63,014 nt of DNA from RGIG4608 sp045643885 (GTDB lineage Bacteria; Bacillota; Clostridia; Oscillospirales; CAG-272): the NCBI GenBank assembly GCA_045643885.1, contig JAZRFY010000002.1:1-63014 (forward strand), written 5' to 3'. This document shows positions 16,411 to 25,419 of this stretch, piece after piece. Every line of letters begins with the position of its first letter. The stretch's first letter is position 1. The position numbers and the translations under genes are program-made. Below the pieces are notes generated by a model. The model was not told the DNA's origin, searched no databases, and saw only the letters and a program-made list of their open reading frames with translations.

Positions 16411-17484
16411 TTAATCAAAATAACCTTTTTTGTAAAGCAATTCTGCAATGAGGACAGCCCCACCTGCAGCTCCTCTTAAAGTGTTGTGAGAAAGTCCCAC
16501 GAATTTGTAATCGTAAACGTGATCCTCACGAAGTCTGCCGACTGTAACACCCATACCACCGTAAATATCACGGTCAAGCTTTGCTTGAGGACGGTTTTCT
16601 TCCTCAAAATACGTGATAAACTGTGCAGGTGCATGAGGAAGCTCCATCTCTTGAGGCTCACCTTTAAAGCTTTGCCAGGCCTCAATGATTTCTTCCTTTG
16701 TGGGTTTGTTCTTGAATTTTACGAATACTGCAGCTGTGTGGCCGTCAGTTACGGGAACTCTTATGCATTGTGTGGTGATTACGGGAGAGGTTGCTTTAAC
16801 TATTTCACCGTTTTCAACCTTGCCCCATACCTTTAATGGCTCTTGCTCACTCTTTTCCTCCTCACCACCGATGAAGGGAATAACGTTGTCAATCATCTCG
16901 GGCCACTCGGAGAAGGTCTTGCCTGTACCCGAAATTGCCTGATAGGTAGTTGCCACTATTTCATAGGGTTCGTATTTGAGAAGGGGAGTAAGTGCAGGAA
17001 CGTATGACTGGATTGAGCAATTGGGCTTTACTGCAATAAAGCCACGCTTTGTTCCAAGTCGCTTTCTCTGAGAAGTGATGACTTCAAGGTGTTCGGGATT
17101 TATTTCGGGGATTACCATAGGAACGTCCTTTGTTCCTCTGTTGGCAGAATTATTTGAAACAACGGGAATCTCCGCCTTGGCATATGCCTCTTCGAGAGCC
17201 TTTATTTCATCCTTTTTCATATCAACGGCGCAAAAAACAAAATCGACAAGAGGTTTTATTATATCGATGCTTTGTGCGTCAATTACTGTCATGGTTTTAT
17301 ATTTTTCGGGGATGGGACTGCTCATCTTCCAACGGTCACCGACAGCATTTTCATAGGTTTTTCCTGCGCTTCTTGCAGATGCTGCAAGAGCACACACCTC
17401 AAAATATGGGTGATTTTCGAGAAGAGTGAGGAATCTTTGACCTACCATACCGGTAGCGCCCACAATACCAACTCTTTTTTTCAT
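16411..17484 (-). CDS. asd: Aspartate-semialdehyde dehydrogenase
   Basis: NADPH-dependent enzyme converting aspartyl phosphate to aspartate semialdehyde, the branch point for lysine/diaminopimelate, threonine and methionine. 357 residues. The N-terminal dinucleotide motif VGATGMVGQRF is present, the active-site Cys is in VKPNCSIQSY (C156), and VPVTDGHTAAVFV holds the substrate-side His. The length and these motifs place it in the archaeal/fungal-type subfamily rather than the E. coli type. AAGGAGG lies ahead of the ATG. It is second in the run starting with rsmI, 16 bases behind it. Confidence 0.95.
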   Translation of the reverse strand: MKKRVGIVGATGMVGQRFLTLLENHPYFEVCALAASARSAGKTYENAVGDRWKMSSPIPEKYKTMTVIDAQSIDIIKPLVDFVFCAVDMKKDEIKALEEAYAKAEIPVVSNNSANRGTKDVPMVIPEINPEHLEVITSQRKRLGTKRGFIAVKPNCSIQSYVPALTPLLKYEPYEIVATTYQAISGTGKTFSEWPEMIDNVIPFIGGEEEKSEQEPLKVWGKVENGEIVKATSPVITTQCIRVPVTDGHTAAVFVKFKNKPTKEEIIEAWQSFKGEPQEMELPHAPAQFITYFEEENRPQAKLDRDIYGGMGVTVGRLREDHVYDYKFVGLSHNTLRGAAGGAVLIAELLYKKGYFD

Positions 17485-17500
17485 ATAATTATTGACCTCC

Positions 17501-18382
17501 TTAATTGCAGATCTCTTTATATACTATGTTTTTGTGTACGCCTCTGTCCTTGGCACAGGCCTTAATGGCGTCCATTTTTGAAAGTCCGTTGGAAATATAG
17601 AATTCAACGTGCTCCTCAATACTCATTTTAGAGAAGAAGCATTCCTCCTCGGCTGATTCTTGCTTGCCCTCGACGATGAGAACGTATTCTCCTCTTGGAG
17701 CATTCTCACTATAATAGTCAACGGCAGAGGCAAGTGTTAAACGAAGAACCTCCTCGTTCTTTTTGGTAAGCTCGCGACAAAGTGAGATTTTTCTCTCCTT
17801 GCCGAATGTGTTTGCCATATCCTCAAGTGTGGCAATGAGCTTGTGGGGAGCTTCATGGAAGATCATGGTTCTTCTTTCGTTTTCAAGCTCTGAAAGGCGG
17901 CTTCGTCTTTCCCCCTTGTTAGCAGAAAGGAATCCCTCAAAGCAAAATCTTCCTGTGGAAAGACCTGAAAGAGTAAGAGCCACGATGCCGGCACAGGCAC
18001 CGGGGATACTTGTAACGGTAACACCCTCTTGGGCACAAAGTGCAACGATGTCTTCACCGGGATCACTTATTGCAGGAGTTCCCGCATCGGTAATAAGTGC
18101 ACAGGATTCATCGTTTTTAAGTCTTTCAACGATGACCTTGCCCCTCTCCCTCTTGTTGTGCTCAAAGTAGGATACCATGGGCTTGGATATACCAAGATAT
18201 GAAAGGAGCTTCATAGAATTTCTTGTATCCTCTGCAGCAATGAAATCCACCTCAGAAAGCACCTTGATCGCTCTTTCGGAGAGGTCAGCAAGGTTTCCTA
18301 TCGGAGTTGCCACAAGATAGAGAGTGCCTTTTTCAATTTTATTCTTTTCGTTGTCTAAATTGGTTGTTTTAATACTACTCAT
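17501..18382 (-). CDS. rsmI: 16S rRNA (cytidine-1402-2'-O)-methyltransferase RsmI
   Basis: Tetrapyrrole-methylase-fold enzyme that methylates C1402 in the ribosomal P site. The LYLVATPIGNLADLSERAI opening, AAEDTRNSMKLLSYLGI, LITDAGTPAISDPGE and FEGFLSANKGERRSRL motifs are diagnostic. 293 residues from the chosen start. An upstream ATG at 18415 is in frame, but the ATG at 18382 has AAAGGA at good spacing. Divergent from the amidase gene, with 67 bp between starts. First gene of the minus-strand run to 14008. Confidence 0.93.
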   Translation of the reverse strand: MSSIKTTNLDNEKNKIEKGTLYLVATPIGNLADLSERAIKVLSEVDFIAAEDTRNSMKLLSYLGISKPMVSYFEHNKRERGKVIVERLKNDESCALITDAGTPAISDPGEDIVALCAQEGVTVTSIPGACAGIVALTLSGLSTGRFCFEGFLSANKGERRSRLSELENERRTMIFHEAPHKLIATLEDMANTFGKERKISLCRELTKKNEEVLRLTLASAVDYYSENAPRGEYVLIVEGKQESAEEECFFSKMSIEEHVEFYISNGLSKMDAIKACAKDRGVHKNIVYKEICN

Positions 18383-18449
18383 AGCTATCCTTTCACACAA
18401 GTAAAGATTCTTCATAAAATGTTATAAATGAAGAAAATATGGGGGTAAT

Positions 18450-19016
18450 ATGGCTATTAAGATTTATATAGATCAAGGACACAATCCAAAGTCACCCAAT
18501 GCAGGGGCAGAGGGGAATGGATATGTCGAGCAAGACCTCACCTATGAAATAGGTATACGACTTGCCGATCTTTTGCGATCAAATGGAAATTTCGACGTGA
18601 GGGTGAGTCGACCTACACCTGCGTCAAGTCTTGGAACGTCCAATTCCTCAAGTCTAAGGCTTCGCGTTGACGAGGCAAATGCCTTTGGTGCTGACTATTT
18701 TGTCAGCTTGCATGCCAATGCATCCACCAATAGTGCGATATCGGGAAGCGAGGTGCTCGTTTATACCGAGCCAAGCGTTGCGAGTGAGCTTGGAGAGGAC
18801 ATTCTTATATGGTTAAATAGGATTACGGGGCTTAGGAATCGTGGGATTGTTAAGCGCCCGGGCCTTTACGTTTTGCGAAAGACCAAAATGCCTGCAGTGC
18901 TGGTTGAAATGGGGTTCATCTCCAATCTGAGCGATGCAAGGCTTATGAATGATAGCCCCGAGCTATTTGCAGAGGGTGTTTATAACGGAATACTGCAATA
19001 TACGGGGCTACTTTGA
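18450..19016 (+). CDS. N-acetylmuramoyl-L-alanine amidase (Amidase_3), no signal peptide
   Basis: A 188-residue protein consisting only of an Amidase_3 catalytic domain, a zinc enzyme cleaving the MurNAc-L-Ala bond. Visible are IYIDQGH (first zinc His), the Glu in VEQDL (second ligand region), VSLHANA (third ligand His) and VLVEMGFISN (catalytic Glu). It lacks any signal peptide or transmembrane anchor, unlike CwlD or AmiC. It may be exported by a holin, released on lysis as an endolysin is, or act in the mother cell. GGGGG precedes the ATG. It ends 3 bases from the convergent ligA stop. Confidence 0.88.
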   Translation: MAIKIYIDQGHNPKSPNAGAEGNGYVEQDLTYEIGIRLADLLRSNGNFDVRVSRPTPASSLGTSNSSSLRLRVDEANAFGADYFVSLHANASTNSAISGSEVLVYTEPSVASELGEDILIWLNRITGLRNRGIVKRPGLYVLRKTKMPAVLVEMGFISNLSDARLMNDSPELFAEGVYNGILQYTGLL

Positions 19017-19019
19017 TAA

Positions 19020-21011
19020 TTAATTGCACATTGTAAGGAATTCTTCCTCATCAATAATATTTATTCCAAGATTTTTAGCCTTAACAAGCTTGCTTCCGGC
19101 GTCCTCACCTGCAAGAACGTAGGTCGTCTTTGATGAAACGGATCCCGAAACCTTGCCACCCCTATCCTTGATCATAGCACTTGCTACATCTCTGCTCATT
19201 GAGGGAAGAGTACCTGTAAGAACGAAGGTCATTCCCTCGAATCTATTGTCGAGCATAACGAAGGTGGAGCTTGTGTTGAGACCGAGGTCGATAAGTTTTT
19301 TGCAAAGCTCAACGTTCTTTTCGTGAGAGAAGAATTCGATAACACAATCTGCAGTTATCTCGCCGAAGTCGGGAATTTCGCAAAGCTCGTCGCGAGTAGC
19401 CTTCATAAGTGCCTCAAGTGATTTGTATCTTGATGCAAGAGCCTCAGCAGCAACCTCGCCGATGTTTCGTATGCCAAGAGCGTAAATGAGACGCTCAAGA
19501 CCTGCATTTTTGGAATTTTCTATTGATTTGATAAGATTTTGCGCACTCTTTTTGCCCATTCTTTCGATGCTTGCAACCTGATCCTCGGTAATAAGGTAGA
19601 GGTCTGCACAATCCTTGATAAGATTGTTTTCAAGGAGCGCATTAACAATCTGAGGGCCAAGACCATCGATGTTCATCGCACCCTTTGAAGCAAAATGCTC
19701 AAGACTGCGTGAAAGCTGAGCAGGGCACGAGGGATTTGTGCATCTTATTGCCGCGCCGTCGTTGTCATCTCTTGAAACGGGCTCGTTACAAGAGGGACAG
19801 TGTGTGGGCATAAAGAATTCTATTTCATTACCGTCGCGCTTTTCGGGATGAGCACATACTACCTCGGGAATGATATCTCCTGCTTTTCTAACAGTTACCG
19901 TGTCACCAAGCTTTATATCGCGCTCTCTGATAAAATCGAGATTGTGCAACGTAGCGCGGGAAACAGTTGTTCCCGCAAGTCTGACAGGACCAAGCACGGC
20001 AGTTGGAGTTAAAACGCCCGTTCTACCGACTGCGATAGTGATATCGATAAGCTTTGTCTGTTTTTCTTCGGGAGGAAATTTATAAGCAACTGCCCATTTG
20101 GGTGTGTTTGTTCCTTCTCCTATCTTTACTCGGTCAGAAAGCGTGTCTATCTTGATAACCACACCGTCGATATCATAGGGCAACTCGTCGCGCATAGCAC
20201 CAAGATGCTCAATATGGTCAATTATTTCTTTATACGTACTGACACATACTCTATCCTTGAGAACGGTAAATCCGTGAGATTTTATCGTGTCAAGTGTATT
20301 TGTATGTGAAGAGGGAACTCTGCTATCGCCGTAAACGTCACCTGATTGAAGATTGAAGATGAAAATATCAAGCTTTCTGTCAGCACAAATTTTGGGATCG
20401 AGCTGACGAAGAGAGCCTGCCGCGGCATTTCGGGGATTGGCAAGGAGCTGCTGACCGTTTTTCTCTCTTTCCTCGTTGATGGCATAGAACACCTTTCTGG
20501 GCATATAAACCTCTCCGCGAAGGCAGAAGGAAAGGGGAGTATCTATGGAAAGAGGAATTGAATTTATAGTTTTGATGTTTTGAGTAACGTCCTCACCGAC
20601 AGTGCCGTCACCGCGAGTTGCACCGTTTACAAGAATTCCGTTTTCGTATGTGAGAGCAACGGAAAGGCCGTCGATTTTGGGTTCTACTGAAAAGACGGGC
20701 TTTTCAACGATGGAGGTCATTCGGTCAACGAACTCTTTGATCTCATCGTAATCAAAAACGTCGGAAAGGGAGTTCATAGGAACGGAATGTGTTACCTTTT
20801 CAAATTTGTCAAGGGGCTTTCCACCCACACGGCAGGTGGGGGAGGTGGGATCGAAATATTCGGGATGAGCCTCTTCAAGACGGACAAGCTCGGCATAAAG
20901 ACGGTCGTATTCAAAATCCGATATTTCGGGATCGTCATAAACGTAGTAACGCTTTGCGTGATAAGAAAGCGTTGCACGAAGCTCTTTAATTCTTTCAAAA
21001 ATCTCGTTCAT
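19020..21011 (-). CDS. ligA: NAD-dependent DNA ligase LigA
   Basis: Seals nicks in replication and repair using NAD as adenylate donor. 663 residues. Domains in order: Ia (RYYVYDDPEISDFEYDRL), adenylation (nucleotidyl Lys in EPKIDG, K112), OB fold, the Cys4 zinc finger (CPSCNEPV ... CTNPSC), helix-hairpin-helix repeats and a C-terminal BRCT domain (GMTFVLTGTLPSMSRDVA). The frame extends to a TTG at 21029, but ATG 21011 has GGGAGA upstream and matches the family N terminus. Co-directional with the small kinase 23 bases upstream. Confidence 0.96.
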   Translation of the reverse strand: MNEIFERIKELRATLSYHAKRYYVYDDPEISDFEYDRLYAELVRLEEAHPEYFDPTSPTCRVGGKPLDKFEKVTHSVPMNSLSDVFDYDEIKEFVDRMTSIVEKPVFSVEPKIDGLSVALTYENGILVNGATRGDGTVGEDVTQNIKTINSIPLSIDTPLSFCLRGEVYMPRKVFYAINEEREKNGQQLLANPRNAAAGSLRQLDPKICADRKLDIFIFNLQSGDVYGDSRVPSSHTNTLDTIKSHGFTVLKDRVCVSTYKEIIDHIEHLGAMRDELPYDIDGVVIKIDTLSDRVKIGEGTNTPKWAVAYKFPPEEKQTKLIDITIAVGRTGVLTPTAVLGPVRLAGTTVSRATLHNLDFIRERDIKLGDTVTVRKAGDIIPEVVCAHPEKRDGNEIEFFMPTHCPSCNEPVSRDDNDGAAIRCTNPSCPAQLSRSLEHFASKGAMNIDGLGPQIVNALLENNLIKDCADLYLITEDQVASIERMGKKSAQNLIKSIENSKNAGLERLIYALGIRNIGEVAAEALASRYKSLEALMKATRDELCEIPDFGEITADCVIEFFSHEKNVELCKKLIDLGLNTSSTFVMLDNRFEGMTFVLTGTLPSMSRDVASAMIKDRGGKVSGSVSSKTTYVLAGEDAGSKLVKAKNLGINIIDEEEFLTMCN

Positions 21012-21034
21012 ATTTTTCTCCCAATCCAAAATTA

Positions 21035-21613
21035 TTAAGAAAGAAGGAATTTTGTAATCCTTTCCATAGATTCTTTAAACTCTTCTTCGGTTGAATTATA
21101 GAATTTAACAATACAGTCTGCAAGGGCAGGAATGTCGGGTGTTGAATAGTTTCTGCTTGCAACGTATTCGTCCCAGTTGGCAAGCTTCCAGGTATCTCTT
21201 GGCGAATTTCTTTCAATCATTCTCTTATGTGTGACCTCAATGTCGGTTTCAACCCAGACAAGCACAAGGTCTGCATTGTGTTTAGCAAGCTTTGCCTTGA
21301 GATCAACGATATACTCGTTATCTCTCACCTCTCTTGTGAAGGGTGCATTGATGAGAACGAGGTCAGCATATTCAAGTGCCTCAAAGCCCATATCGAGAAT
21401 GGTGAAGTACTCATAGTTTCTGATGTTTTCCTCGAAGAAGGCTGATGAACGGTTACATTCCTGACCCGCAACGTGGAAAATTCTATTTGAAAGAGGGATA
21501 AGAGCGTCCTTGTCAAGATATACGATGTTGTGAAGCTTTTTTGCAAGCTGCTTAGAAACAAACGTCTTTCCGGATGCCGGCGGTGACGTAACCAAAATCA
21601 TTCTTTTTGCCAT
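21035..21613 (-). CDS. AAA_33/zeta-toxin-like P-loop kinase
   Basis: A 192-residue protein with Walker A SPPASGKTF (residues ~10-18), an aspartate segment YLDKDAL, and the lid-like RMIERNSPRDTWK typical of small-molecule kinases of the AAA_33/zeta group. The phosphate acceptor is unknown. Not a zeta toxin system: no epsilon-like antitoxin gene is adjacent. Likely co-transcribed with ligA from the promoter at 21663-21691. Confidence 0.7.
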   Translation of the reverse strand: MAKRMILVTSPPASGKTFVSKQLAKKLHNIVYLDKDALIPLSNRIFHVAGQECNRSSAFFEENIRNYEYFTILDMGFEALEYADLVLINAPFTREVRDNEYIVDLKAKLAKHNADLVLVWVETDIEVTHKRMIERNSPRDTWKLANWDEYVASRNYSTPDIPALADCIVKFYNSTEEEFKESMERITKFLLS

Positions 21614-21662
21614 TTTATTTTTCCTACTTTTATATAAATTATTAATACTTCAGTAATAAATA

Positions 21663-21691
21663 ATTCTATCATATTTTTTGTCAAAAGTCAA
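21663..21691 (-). promoter_or_regulatory. Sigma-A promoter for the kinase-ligA pair
   Basis: Read on the minus strand: TTGACT, 17 bp, TAGAAT, 50 bases upstream of the kinase ATG. A shifted TTGACA overlaps the spacer. Confidence 0.6.
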
Positions 21692-21809
21692 TAATTTGAC
21701 AGTAAATATAGGGGAATGATGGCAAAAATAGCTATTTAATTTACTAAGCATCGAGAAATAGAAAATCTTGCGAATGTTCAATGCTTTAATCATAATCAAA
21801 TAAGATAAA

Positions 21810-21843
21810 AAAGAAAGCCATATGCGATAGCATTTGGCTTTCT
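21810..21843 (-). terminator. Terminator after murA
   Basis: Stem AGAAAGCCAtatGC / GCatttGGCTTTCT with minor internal mismatch; on the minus strand it is followed by a run of T. Confidence 0.75.
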
Positions 21844-21858
21844 TGTATTAATATTTGA

Positions 21859-23136
21859 TTAAACAAAGGCGTTTTCGTCGATATAAACCTTTGAAATATC
21901 TGCACCGATATTGCGAAGCTTTCCGACTATATCAACGTATCCTCTTTCGATGGTGGAGATATTTTCAATCTCGGTAGTACCGTCTGCTATAAGACCTGCA
22001 ATAACAAGTGCTGCACCACCGCGAAGGTCAACTGAGCTTACTGTTGCACCATGGAGCTTTTCAACACCCTTAAATGCTGCAAAAGGCTCGTTTATAGCAA
22101 TGCTTGCACCCATTTTTTCAAGCTCCAAGGCATATCTGAAGCGGTTTTTCCAAATGGTTTCATAAACTGTGCTTTCACCGTCGGCAATGCAAAGAAGAGT
22201 TGCAAACTGAGGATGCATATCAGTTGGAAAGCCGGGATAGGGAAGAGTCTGAATATTGGTTGGCTTAAGAGGACCGTTTGAACGAACGGTAAGATAATCG
22301 TCGTGTGTTTCTATCTCAACACCCATCTCAATAAGCTTTGTAGAAATGATTTCAAGGTGCTTTGGGATGACGTTTCTGATATTTACCTCACCGCCGGTTG
22401 CGGCAACGGCGGTCATATAAGTACCTGCCTCAATCATATCGGGAATGATATCATAGCTGCAGCCCTTGAGCTTTTCAACGCCGTTGATTTTGATGATGCC
22501 CGTACCTGCACCCTTAATATCCGCACCACAAATGTTTAAGAAGTTTGCAAGGTCGACAATATGAGGCTCACGCGCAGCATTTTCAATTACAGTAAGTCCC
22601 TTTGAAAGTGTCGCGGCAAGCATAATATTTACAGTTGCGCCAACGGACACGATGTCAAAGTATATTGAACCACCCGTAAGACCCTCAGGAGCTTCTGCAT
22701 AAACGTATTCCTCATCCTGGGAAACACTTGCACCGAGTGCCTCAAATCCCTTGATATGCATATCGATAGGGCGTGTTCCAAAATTGCATCCACCGGGGAA
22801 GGCAACCTTTGACTTGTGGAATCTTGCAAGCTCTGCACCGAGAAGATATGTTGAACCTCTCATTCTCATAACGAGATCCTTGGGAGAGGCTCCACCCTCA
22901 AGATTTGTTGTGTCTATCTCAACTGTGGTTTCGTCAAGAAAGGTAATCTTTGCTCCCATTGCCTGCAAAATATCAAATGACATAGTTATGTCACTAACCT
23001 TGGGAACGTTTTCTATAACACATTTATCTGCAGTAAGAATAGTTGCAAAAATAATGGGGAGCGCGGCATTTTTCATTCCGTGAATGAATACGTCGCCGTG
23101 AAGCTCTTTTCCTCCGTTGATAATTATTTTATCCAT
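21859..23136 (-). CDS. murA: UDP-N-acetylglucosamine 1-carboxyvinyltransferase
   Basis: First committed step of peptidoglycan precursor synthesis: adds enolpyruvate from PEP to UDP-GlcNAc. 425 residues. N-terminal IHGMKNAALPIIFATIL (substrate Lys-Asn) and the PGGCNFGTRPIDMH loop with the fosfomycin-target Cys (C117) are present, with FPTDMHPQFATLL near the second active-site Asp. The frame is open upstream to 23208, but ATG 23136 has GGAGGG just ahead, and the upstream stretch contains a regulatory-looking inverted repeat. Monocistronic. Confidence 0.95.
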   Translation of the reverse strand: MDKIIINGGKELHGDVFIHGMKNAALPIIFATILTADKCVIENVPKVSDITMSFDILQAMGAKITFLDETTVEIDTTNLEGGASPKDLVMRMRGSTYLLGAELARFHKSKVAFPGGCNFGTRPIDMHIKGFEALGASVSQDEEYVYAEAPEGLTGGSIYFDIVSVGATVNIMLAATLSKGLTVIENAAREPHIVDLANFLNICGADIKGAGTGIIKINGVEKLKGCSYDIIPDMIEAGTYMTAVAATGGEVNIRNVIPKHLEIISTKLIEMGVEIETHDDYLTVRSNGPLKPTNIQTLPYPGFPTDMHPQFATLLCIADGESTVYETIWKNRFRYALELEKMGASIAINEPFAAFKGVEKLHGATVSSVDLRGGAALVIAGLIADGTTEIENISTIERGYVDIVGKLRNIGADISKVYIDENAFV

Positions 23137-23158
23137 ATATGTAAGCCCTCCAACAAAA

Positions 23159-23208
23159 TTGGCAGTTATATTTCTCTTAGTAAAATAAGTATAACATATA
23201 ACTGCCAA
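23159..23208. repeat. 13-bp perfect inverted repeat upstream of murA
   Basis: TTGGCAGTTATAT (23159-23171) and ATATAACTGCCAA (23196-23208) are exact reverse complements flanking 24 bases that contain a minus-strand TATACT. It could be an operator pair or an RNA stem-loop in the murA leader. Confidence 0.6.
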
Positions 23209-23265
23209 AAATGGAATAGTTTTTTGATCAAATAGAAAAAATTTTTTGATCTCTAACTATGATAT

Positions 23266-24378
23266 TCAATTTTCTATATTTTTGTGAAAATATGCTACTG
23301 CAAGATCGACAACAAGACCGTAGCTGACAGATCCTTGAGTACCGTTTGCCTGGAGATAGCTATCGTTTATCGCACCACTGATCTCACCCACAACGTTGTC
23401 CCTATATTTCTCGTAGTGATCGTTATAGGCAATCATTTCGTATATCGCGCGATTATCAAGCTTTTTGTACGTGGTTTCCCAAAGCTCCTTGTCGGCACTG
23501 TAAAGAGCGTTCAAAACGTATTCGCAAAGATTCATATATCCACAATATCTGATATATGCATCGTCATTGGCTGCACAAACCAAAAATGCGATGAAATTTG
23601 CCTCATCCTCGCGTGCGATACCTCTTTGATGTGCAAGCTCGTGAGCAGTGGTGTAGACAAGACTGTAATCGGGTGCATTTGTATTGAGGTTTGCCTCACC
23701 CGTAAAGAAGGTGTAAACACCTGCTATGTGAGTATATGTCATCGGCTCACTTAACATTATTGGCTTGATATATGACGTAAGCTCTGAAATAAACGGATAT
23801 TCCTTGCTCACCTTTTTGTAGGATGAGAGCAGGCTGTTATTCATCTCGCGTATGCTTTGAGGCATGATGGATGAACCCTTGTCTTCAAAATCCACGTCAT
23901 CAATCAAGGAATTGACCTCTGCAATCAGCCATTCTGCCGTCGAAGCAAGCTCACCTGCGCTAACGGTCTTTTTGTCAAGCTCAAGTCTTTCGTCAAGTGT
24001 GCTTGTGTAATAGGCAATACCAAAATTATTGATGAAAACTGAAAACACGAGTGCTAAAAACGAAAGCACGGTAAGACAAAATATTCCCACGTCGCGCCAA
24101 GACGCGCAGTATTTCTTCATCCCTAATCGGATAAGGAAAAACAAGATTATCGGTGCGCAAATTACGAGTAACTCAGCAAAGGAGAGGGGAATGATATTTG
24201 TCACCGTTGCAAGTGCTCCCCTGAAAATAGAGGATATGTGCATATTATAAAAGTTGGCAAATTCAACGTTGTTTATGGCTATGATATATAAAATCACCGA
24301 AATCAACGCAAGACCAAAAAATACATAAGAAAATTTTGGCAGTCTTACAGCATTGCCATCACTCTTTGATTGCTTCAT
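23266..24378 (-). CDS. DUF3810-family membrane-anchored putative metallopeptidase
   Basis: A 370-residue protein with about three N-terminal transmembrane helices (residues ~18-36, 62-84, 96-115). Its large extracytoplasmic part contains the zinc signature HELAHQRGIAREDEANF. The HExxH plus downstream E pattern is characteristic of DUF3810, a gluzincin-like family of unproven function. Its start overlaps the rluA stop by one base (TAATG), so the two are co-translated. No substrate can be inferred. Confidence 0.83.
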   Translation of the reverse strand: MKQSKSDGNAVRLPKFSYVFFGLALISVILYIIAINNVEFANFYNMHISSIFRGALATVTNIIPLSFAELLVICAPIILFFLIRLGMKKYCASWRDVGIFCLTVLSFLALVFSVFINNFGIAYYTSTLDERLELDKKTVSAGELASTAEWLIAEVNSLIDDVDFEDKGSSIMPQSIREMNNSLLSSYKKVSKEYPFISELTSYIKPIMLSEPMTYTHIAGVYTFFTGEANLNTNAPDYSLVYTTAHELAHQRGIAREDEANFIAFLVCAANDDAYIRYCGYMNLCEYVLNALYSADKELWETTYKKLDNRAIYEMIAYNDHYEKYRDNVVGEISGAINDSYLQANGTQGSVSYGLVVDLAVAYFHKNIEN

Positions 24379-25286
24379 TATATAAGAAAATCCTTTCCAA
24401 AATTCTTTTCGATTATTTCTCTCATGTCATCTGGCAGAGGAGCAATAAGCTCGACCTTGTCTTCACTTTCTGGATGAGTAAATGAGAGCTTATAGGCATG
24501 CAGGGCATGTCTGTTTATTATATCGGAGCTGTGTCCGTAAAGGTCGTCACCAAGAATTTGCGTGCCCATATGAGCAAAATGTACTCTCAATTGATGTGTT
24601 CTGCCTGTTATCGGAGTTGCCTCAATCAGAGAAAGACCGTTGGCATGCGCCAATACCTTGTATTTTGTAATGGCGATCTTGGCATCGGGCTGCTCTTTGC
24701 ACACCTCTCTGGTTATTATACTTTCTTCCTTGCGTCTTATATAGGTTTCGATAATTCCTTCGGTTTTGGGAAGATTGCCACAAAGAATAGCAAGATAAGA
24801 TTTGCTTATCCCGTCGTTTTTCATTTGATGAGAAAGCTTTGAGGAAGAGAGTCTGTCCTTTGCAACAAGCACGATTCCACTTGTGTTTCTGTCAAGTCTG
24901 TTAACCGAACGGAAAACAAAGCTTCTCCCCATTTTTTCATAATAAAAGGCAAGTGAATTTGCTAAGGTGTCATAAAAATGTCCTTGTGACTGATGAGTAG
25001 GCATATAGGGAGGCTTGTTTGCAGCAACTATGTATTCGTCCTCATAGATAATGTCAGGCAATGTGCTTGACGGAACGAGCTTTTCATTATCACTTGCCAT
25101 ATCCTCAATATTCAAGGATAAAACGTCATTTTCTTTTATGAGATATCTCACGGTTGCGTGATTGCCGTTGACCAAAATGCCGTCCGGACGGGTTTTTAGT
25201 GAGGTTATTGCGCGCTTTGAAAAGCCAAGATGCAAAGAGAGCACTTCTTTTACGGTAAGACCGACAAATTCATTCTCAAATCTCAT
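24378..25286 (-). CDS. RluA-family rRNA/tRNA pseudouridine synthase
   Basis: Isomerises uridine to pseudouridine in structured RNA. 302 residues. An N-terminal S4-like RNA-binding region (FVGLTVKEVLSLHLGFSKRAI) is followed by the catalytic domain with NRLDRNTSG (catalytic Asp132) and TGRTHQLRVHFAHMG. Most RluA proteins have HRLD; here the His is Asn. The exact target is unknown (RluA, RluC and RluD-like cannot be told apart). ATG 25286 is chosen over 25301 because AAGGAGG sits directly upstream. Confidence 0.9.
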   Translation of the reverse strand: MRFENEFVGLTVKEVLSLHLGFSKRAITSLKTRPDGILVNGNHATVRYLIKENDVLSLNIEDMASDNEKLVPSSTLPDIIYEDEYIVAANKPPYMPTHQSQGHFYDTLANSLAFYYEKMGRSFVFRSVNRLDRNTSGIVLVAKDRLSSSKLSHQMKNDGISKSYLAILCGNLPKTEGIIETYIRRKEESIITREVCKEQPDAKIAITKYKVLAHANGLSLIEATPITGRTHQLRVHFAHMGTQILGDDLYGHSSDIINRHALHAYKLSFTHPESEDKVELIAPLPDDMREIIEKNFGKDFLI

Positions 25287-25357
25287 AATAACCTCCTTCA
25301 TAAATTCTATGATTTATTATACACCAAAACGCTGAAAAATACAATATTTCTTTTTGT

Positions 25358-25386
25358 TTGCATAAAAAATTAAGTGTAAATATATA
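25358..25386 (+). promoter_or_regulatory. Promoter for SLH-domain protein
   Basis: TTGCAT, 17 bp, TATATA (an overlapping TATAAT begins at 25383), about 34 bases before the ATG. Confidence 0.5.
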
Positions 25387-25419
25387 ATTAATCAAGACCA
25401 AATATCAGAGAGGATAATT

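Noticed and set aside
21035..21613. Zeta-toxin of a toxin-antitoxin pair
   Set aside because: No antitoxin-sized gene beside it, and it is followed by ligA in the same operon.
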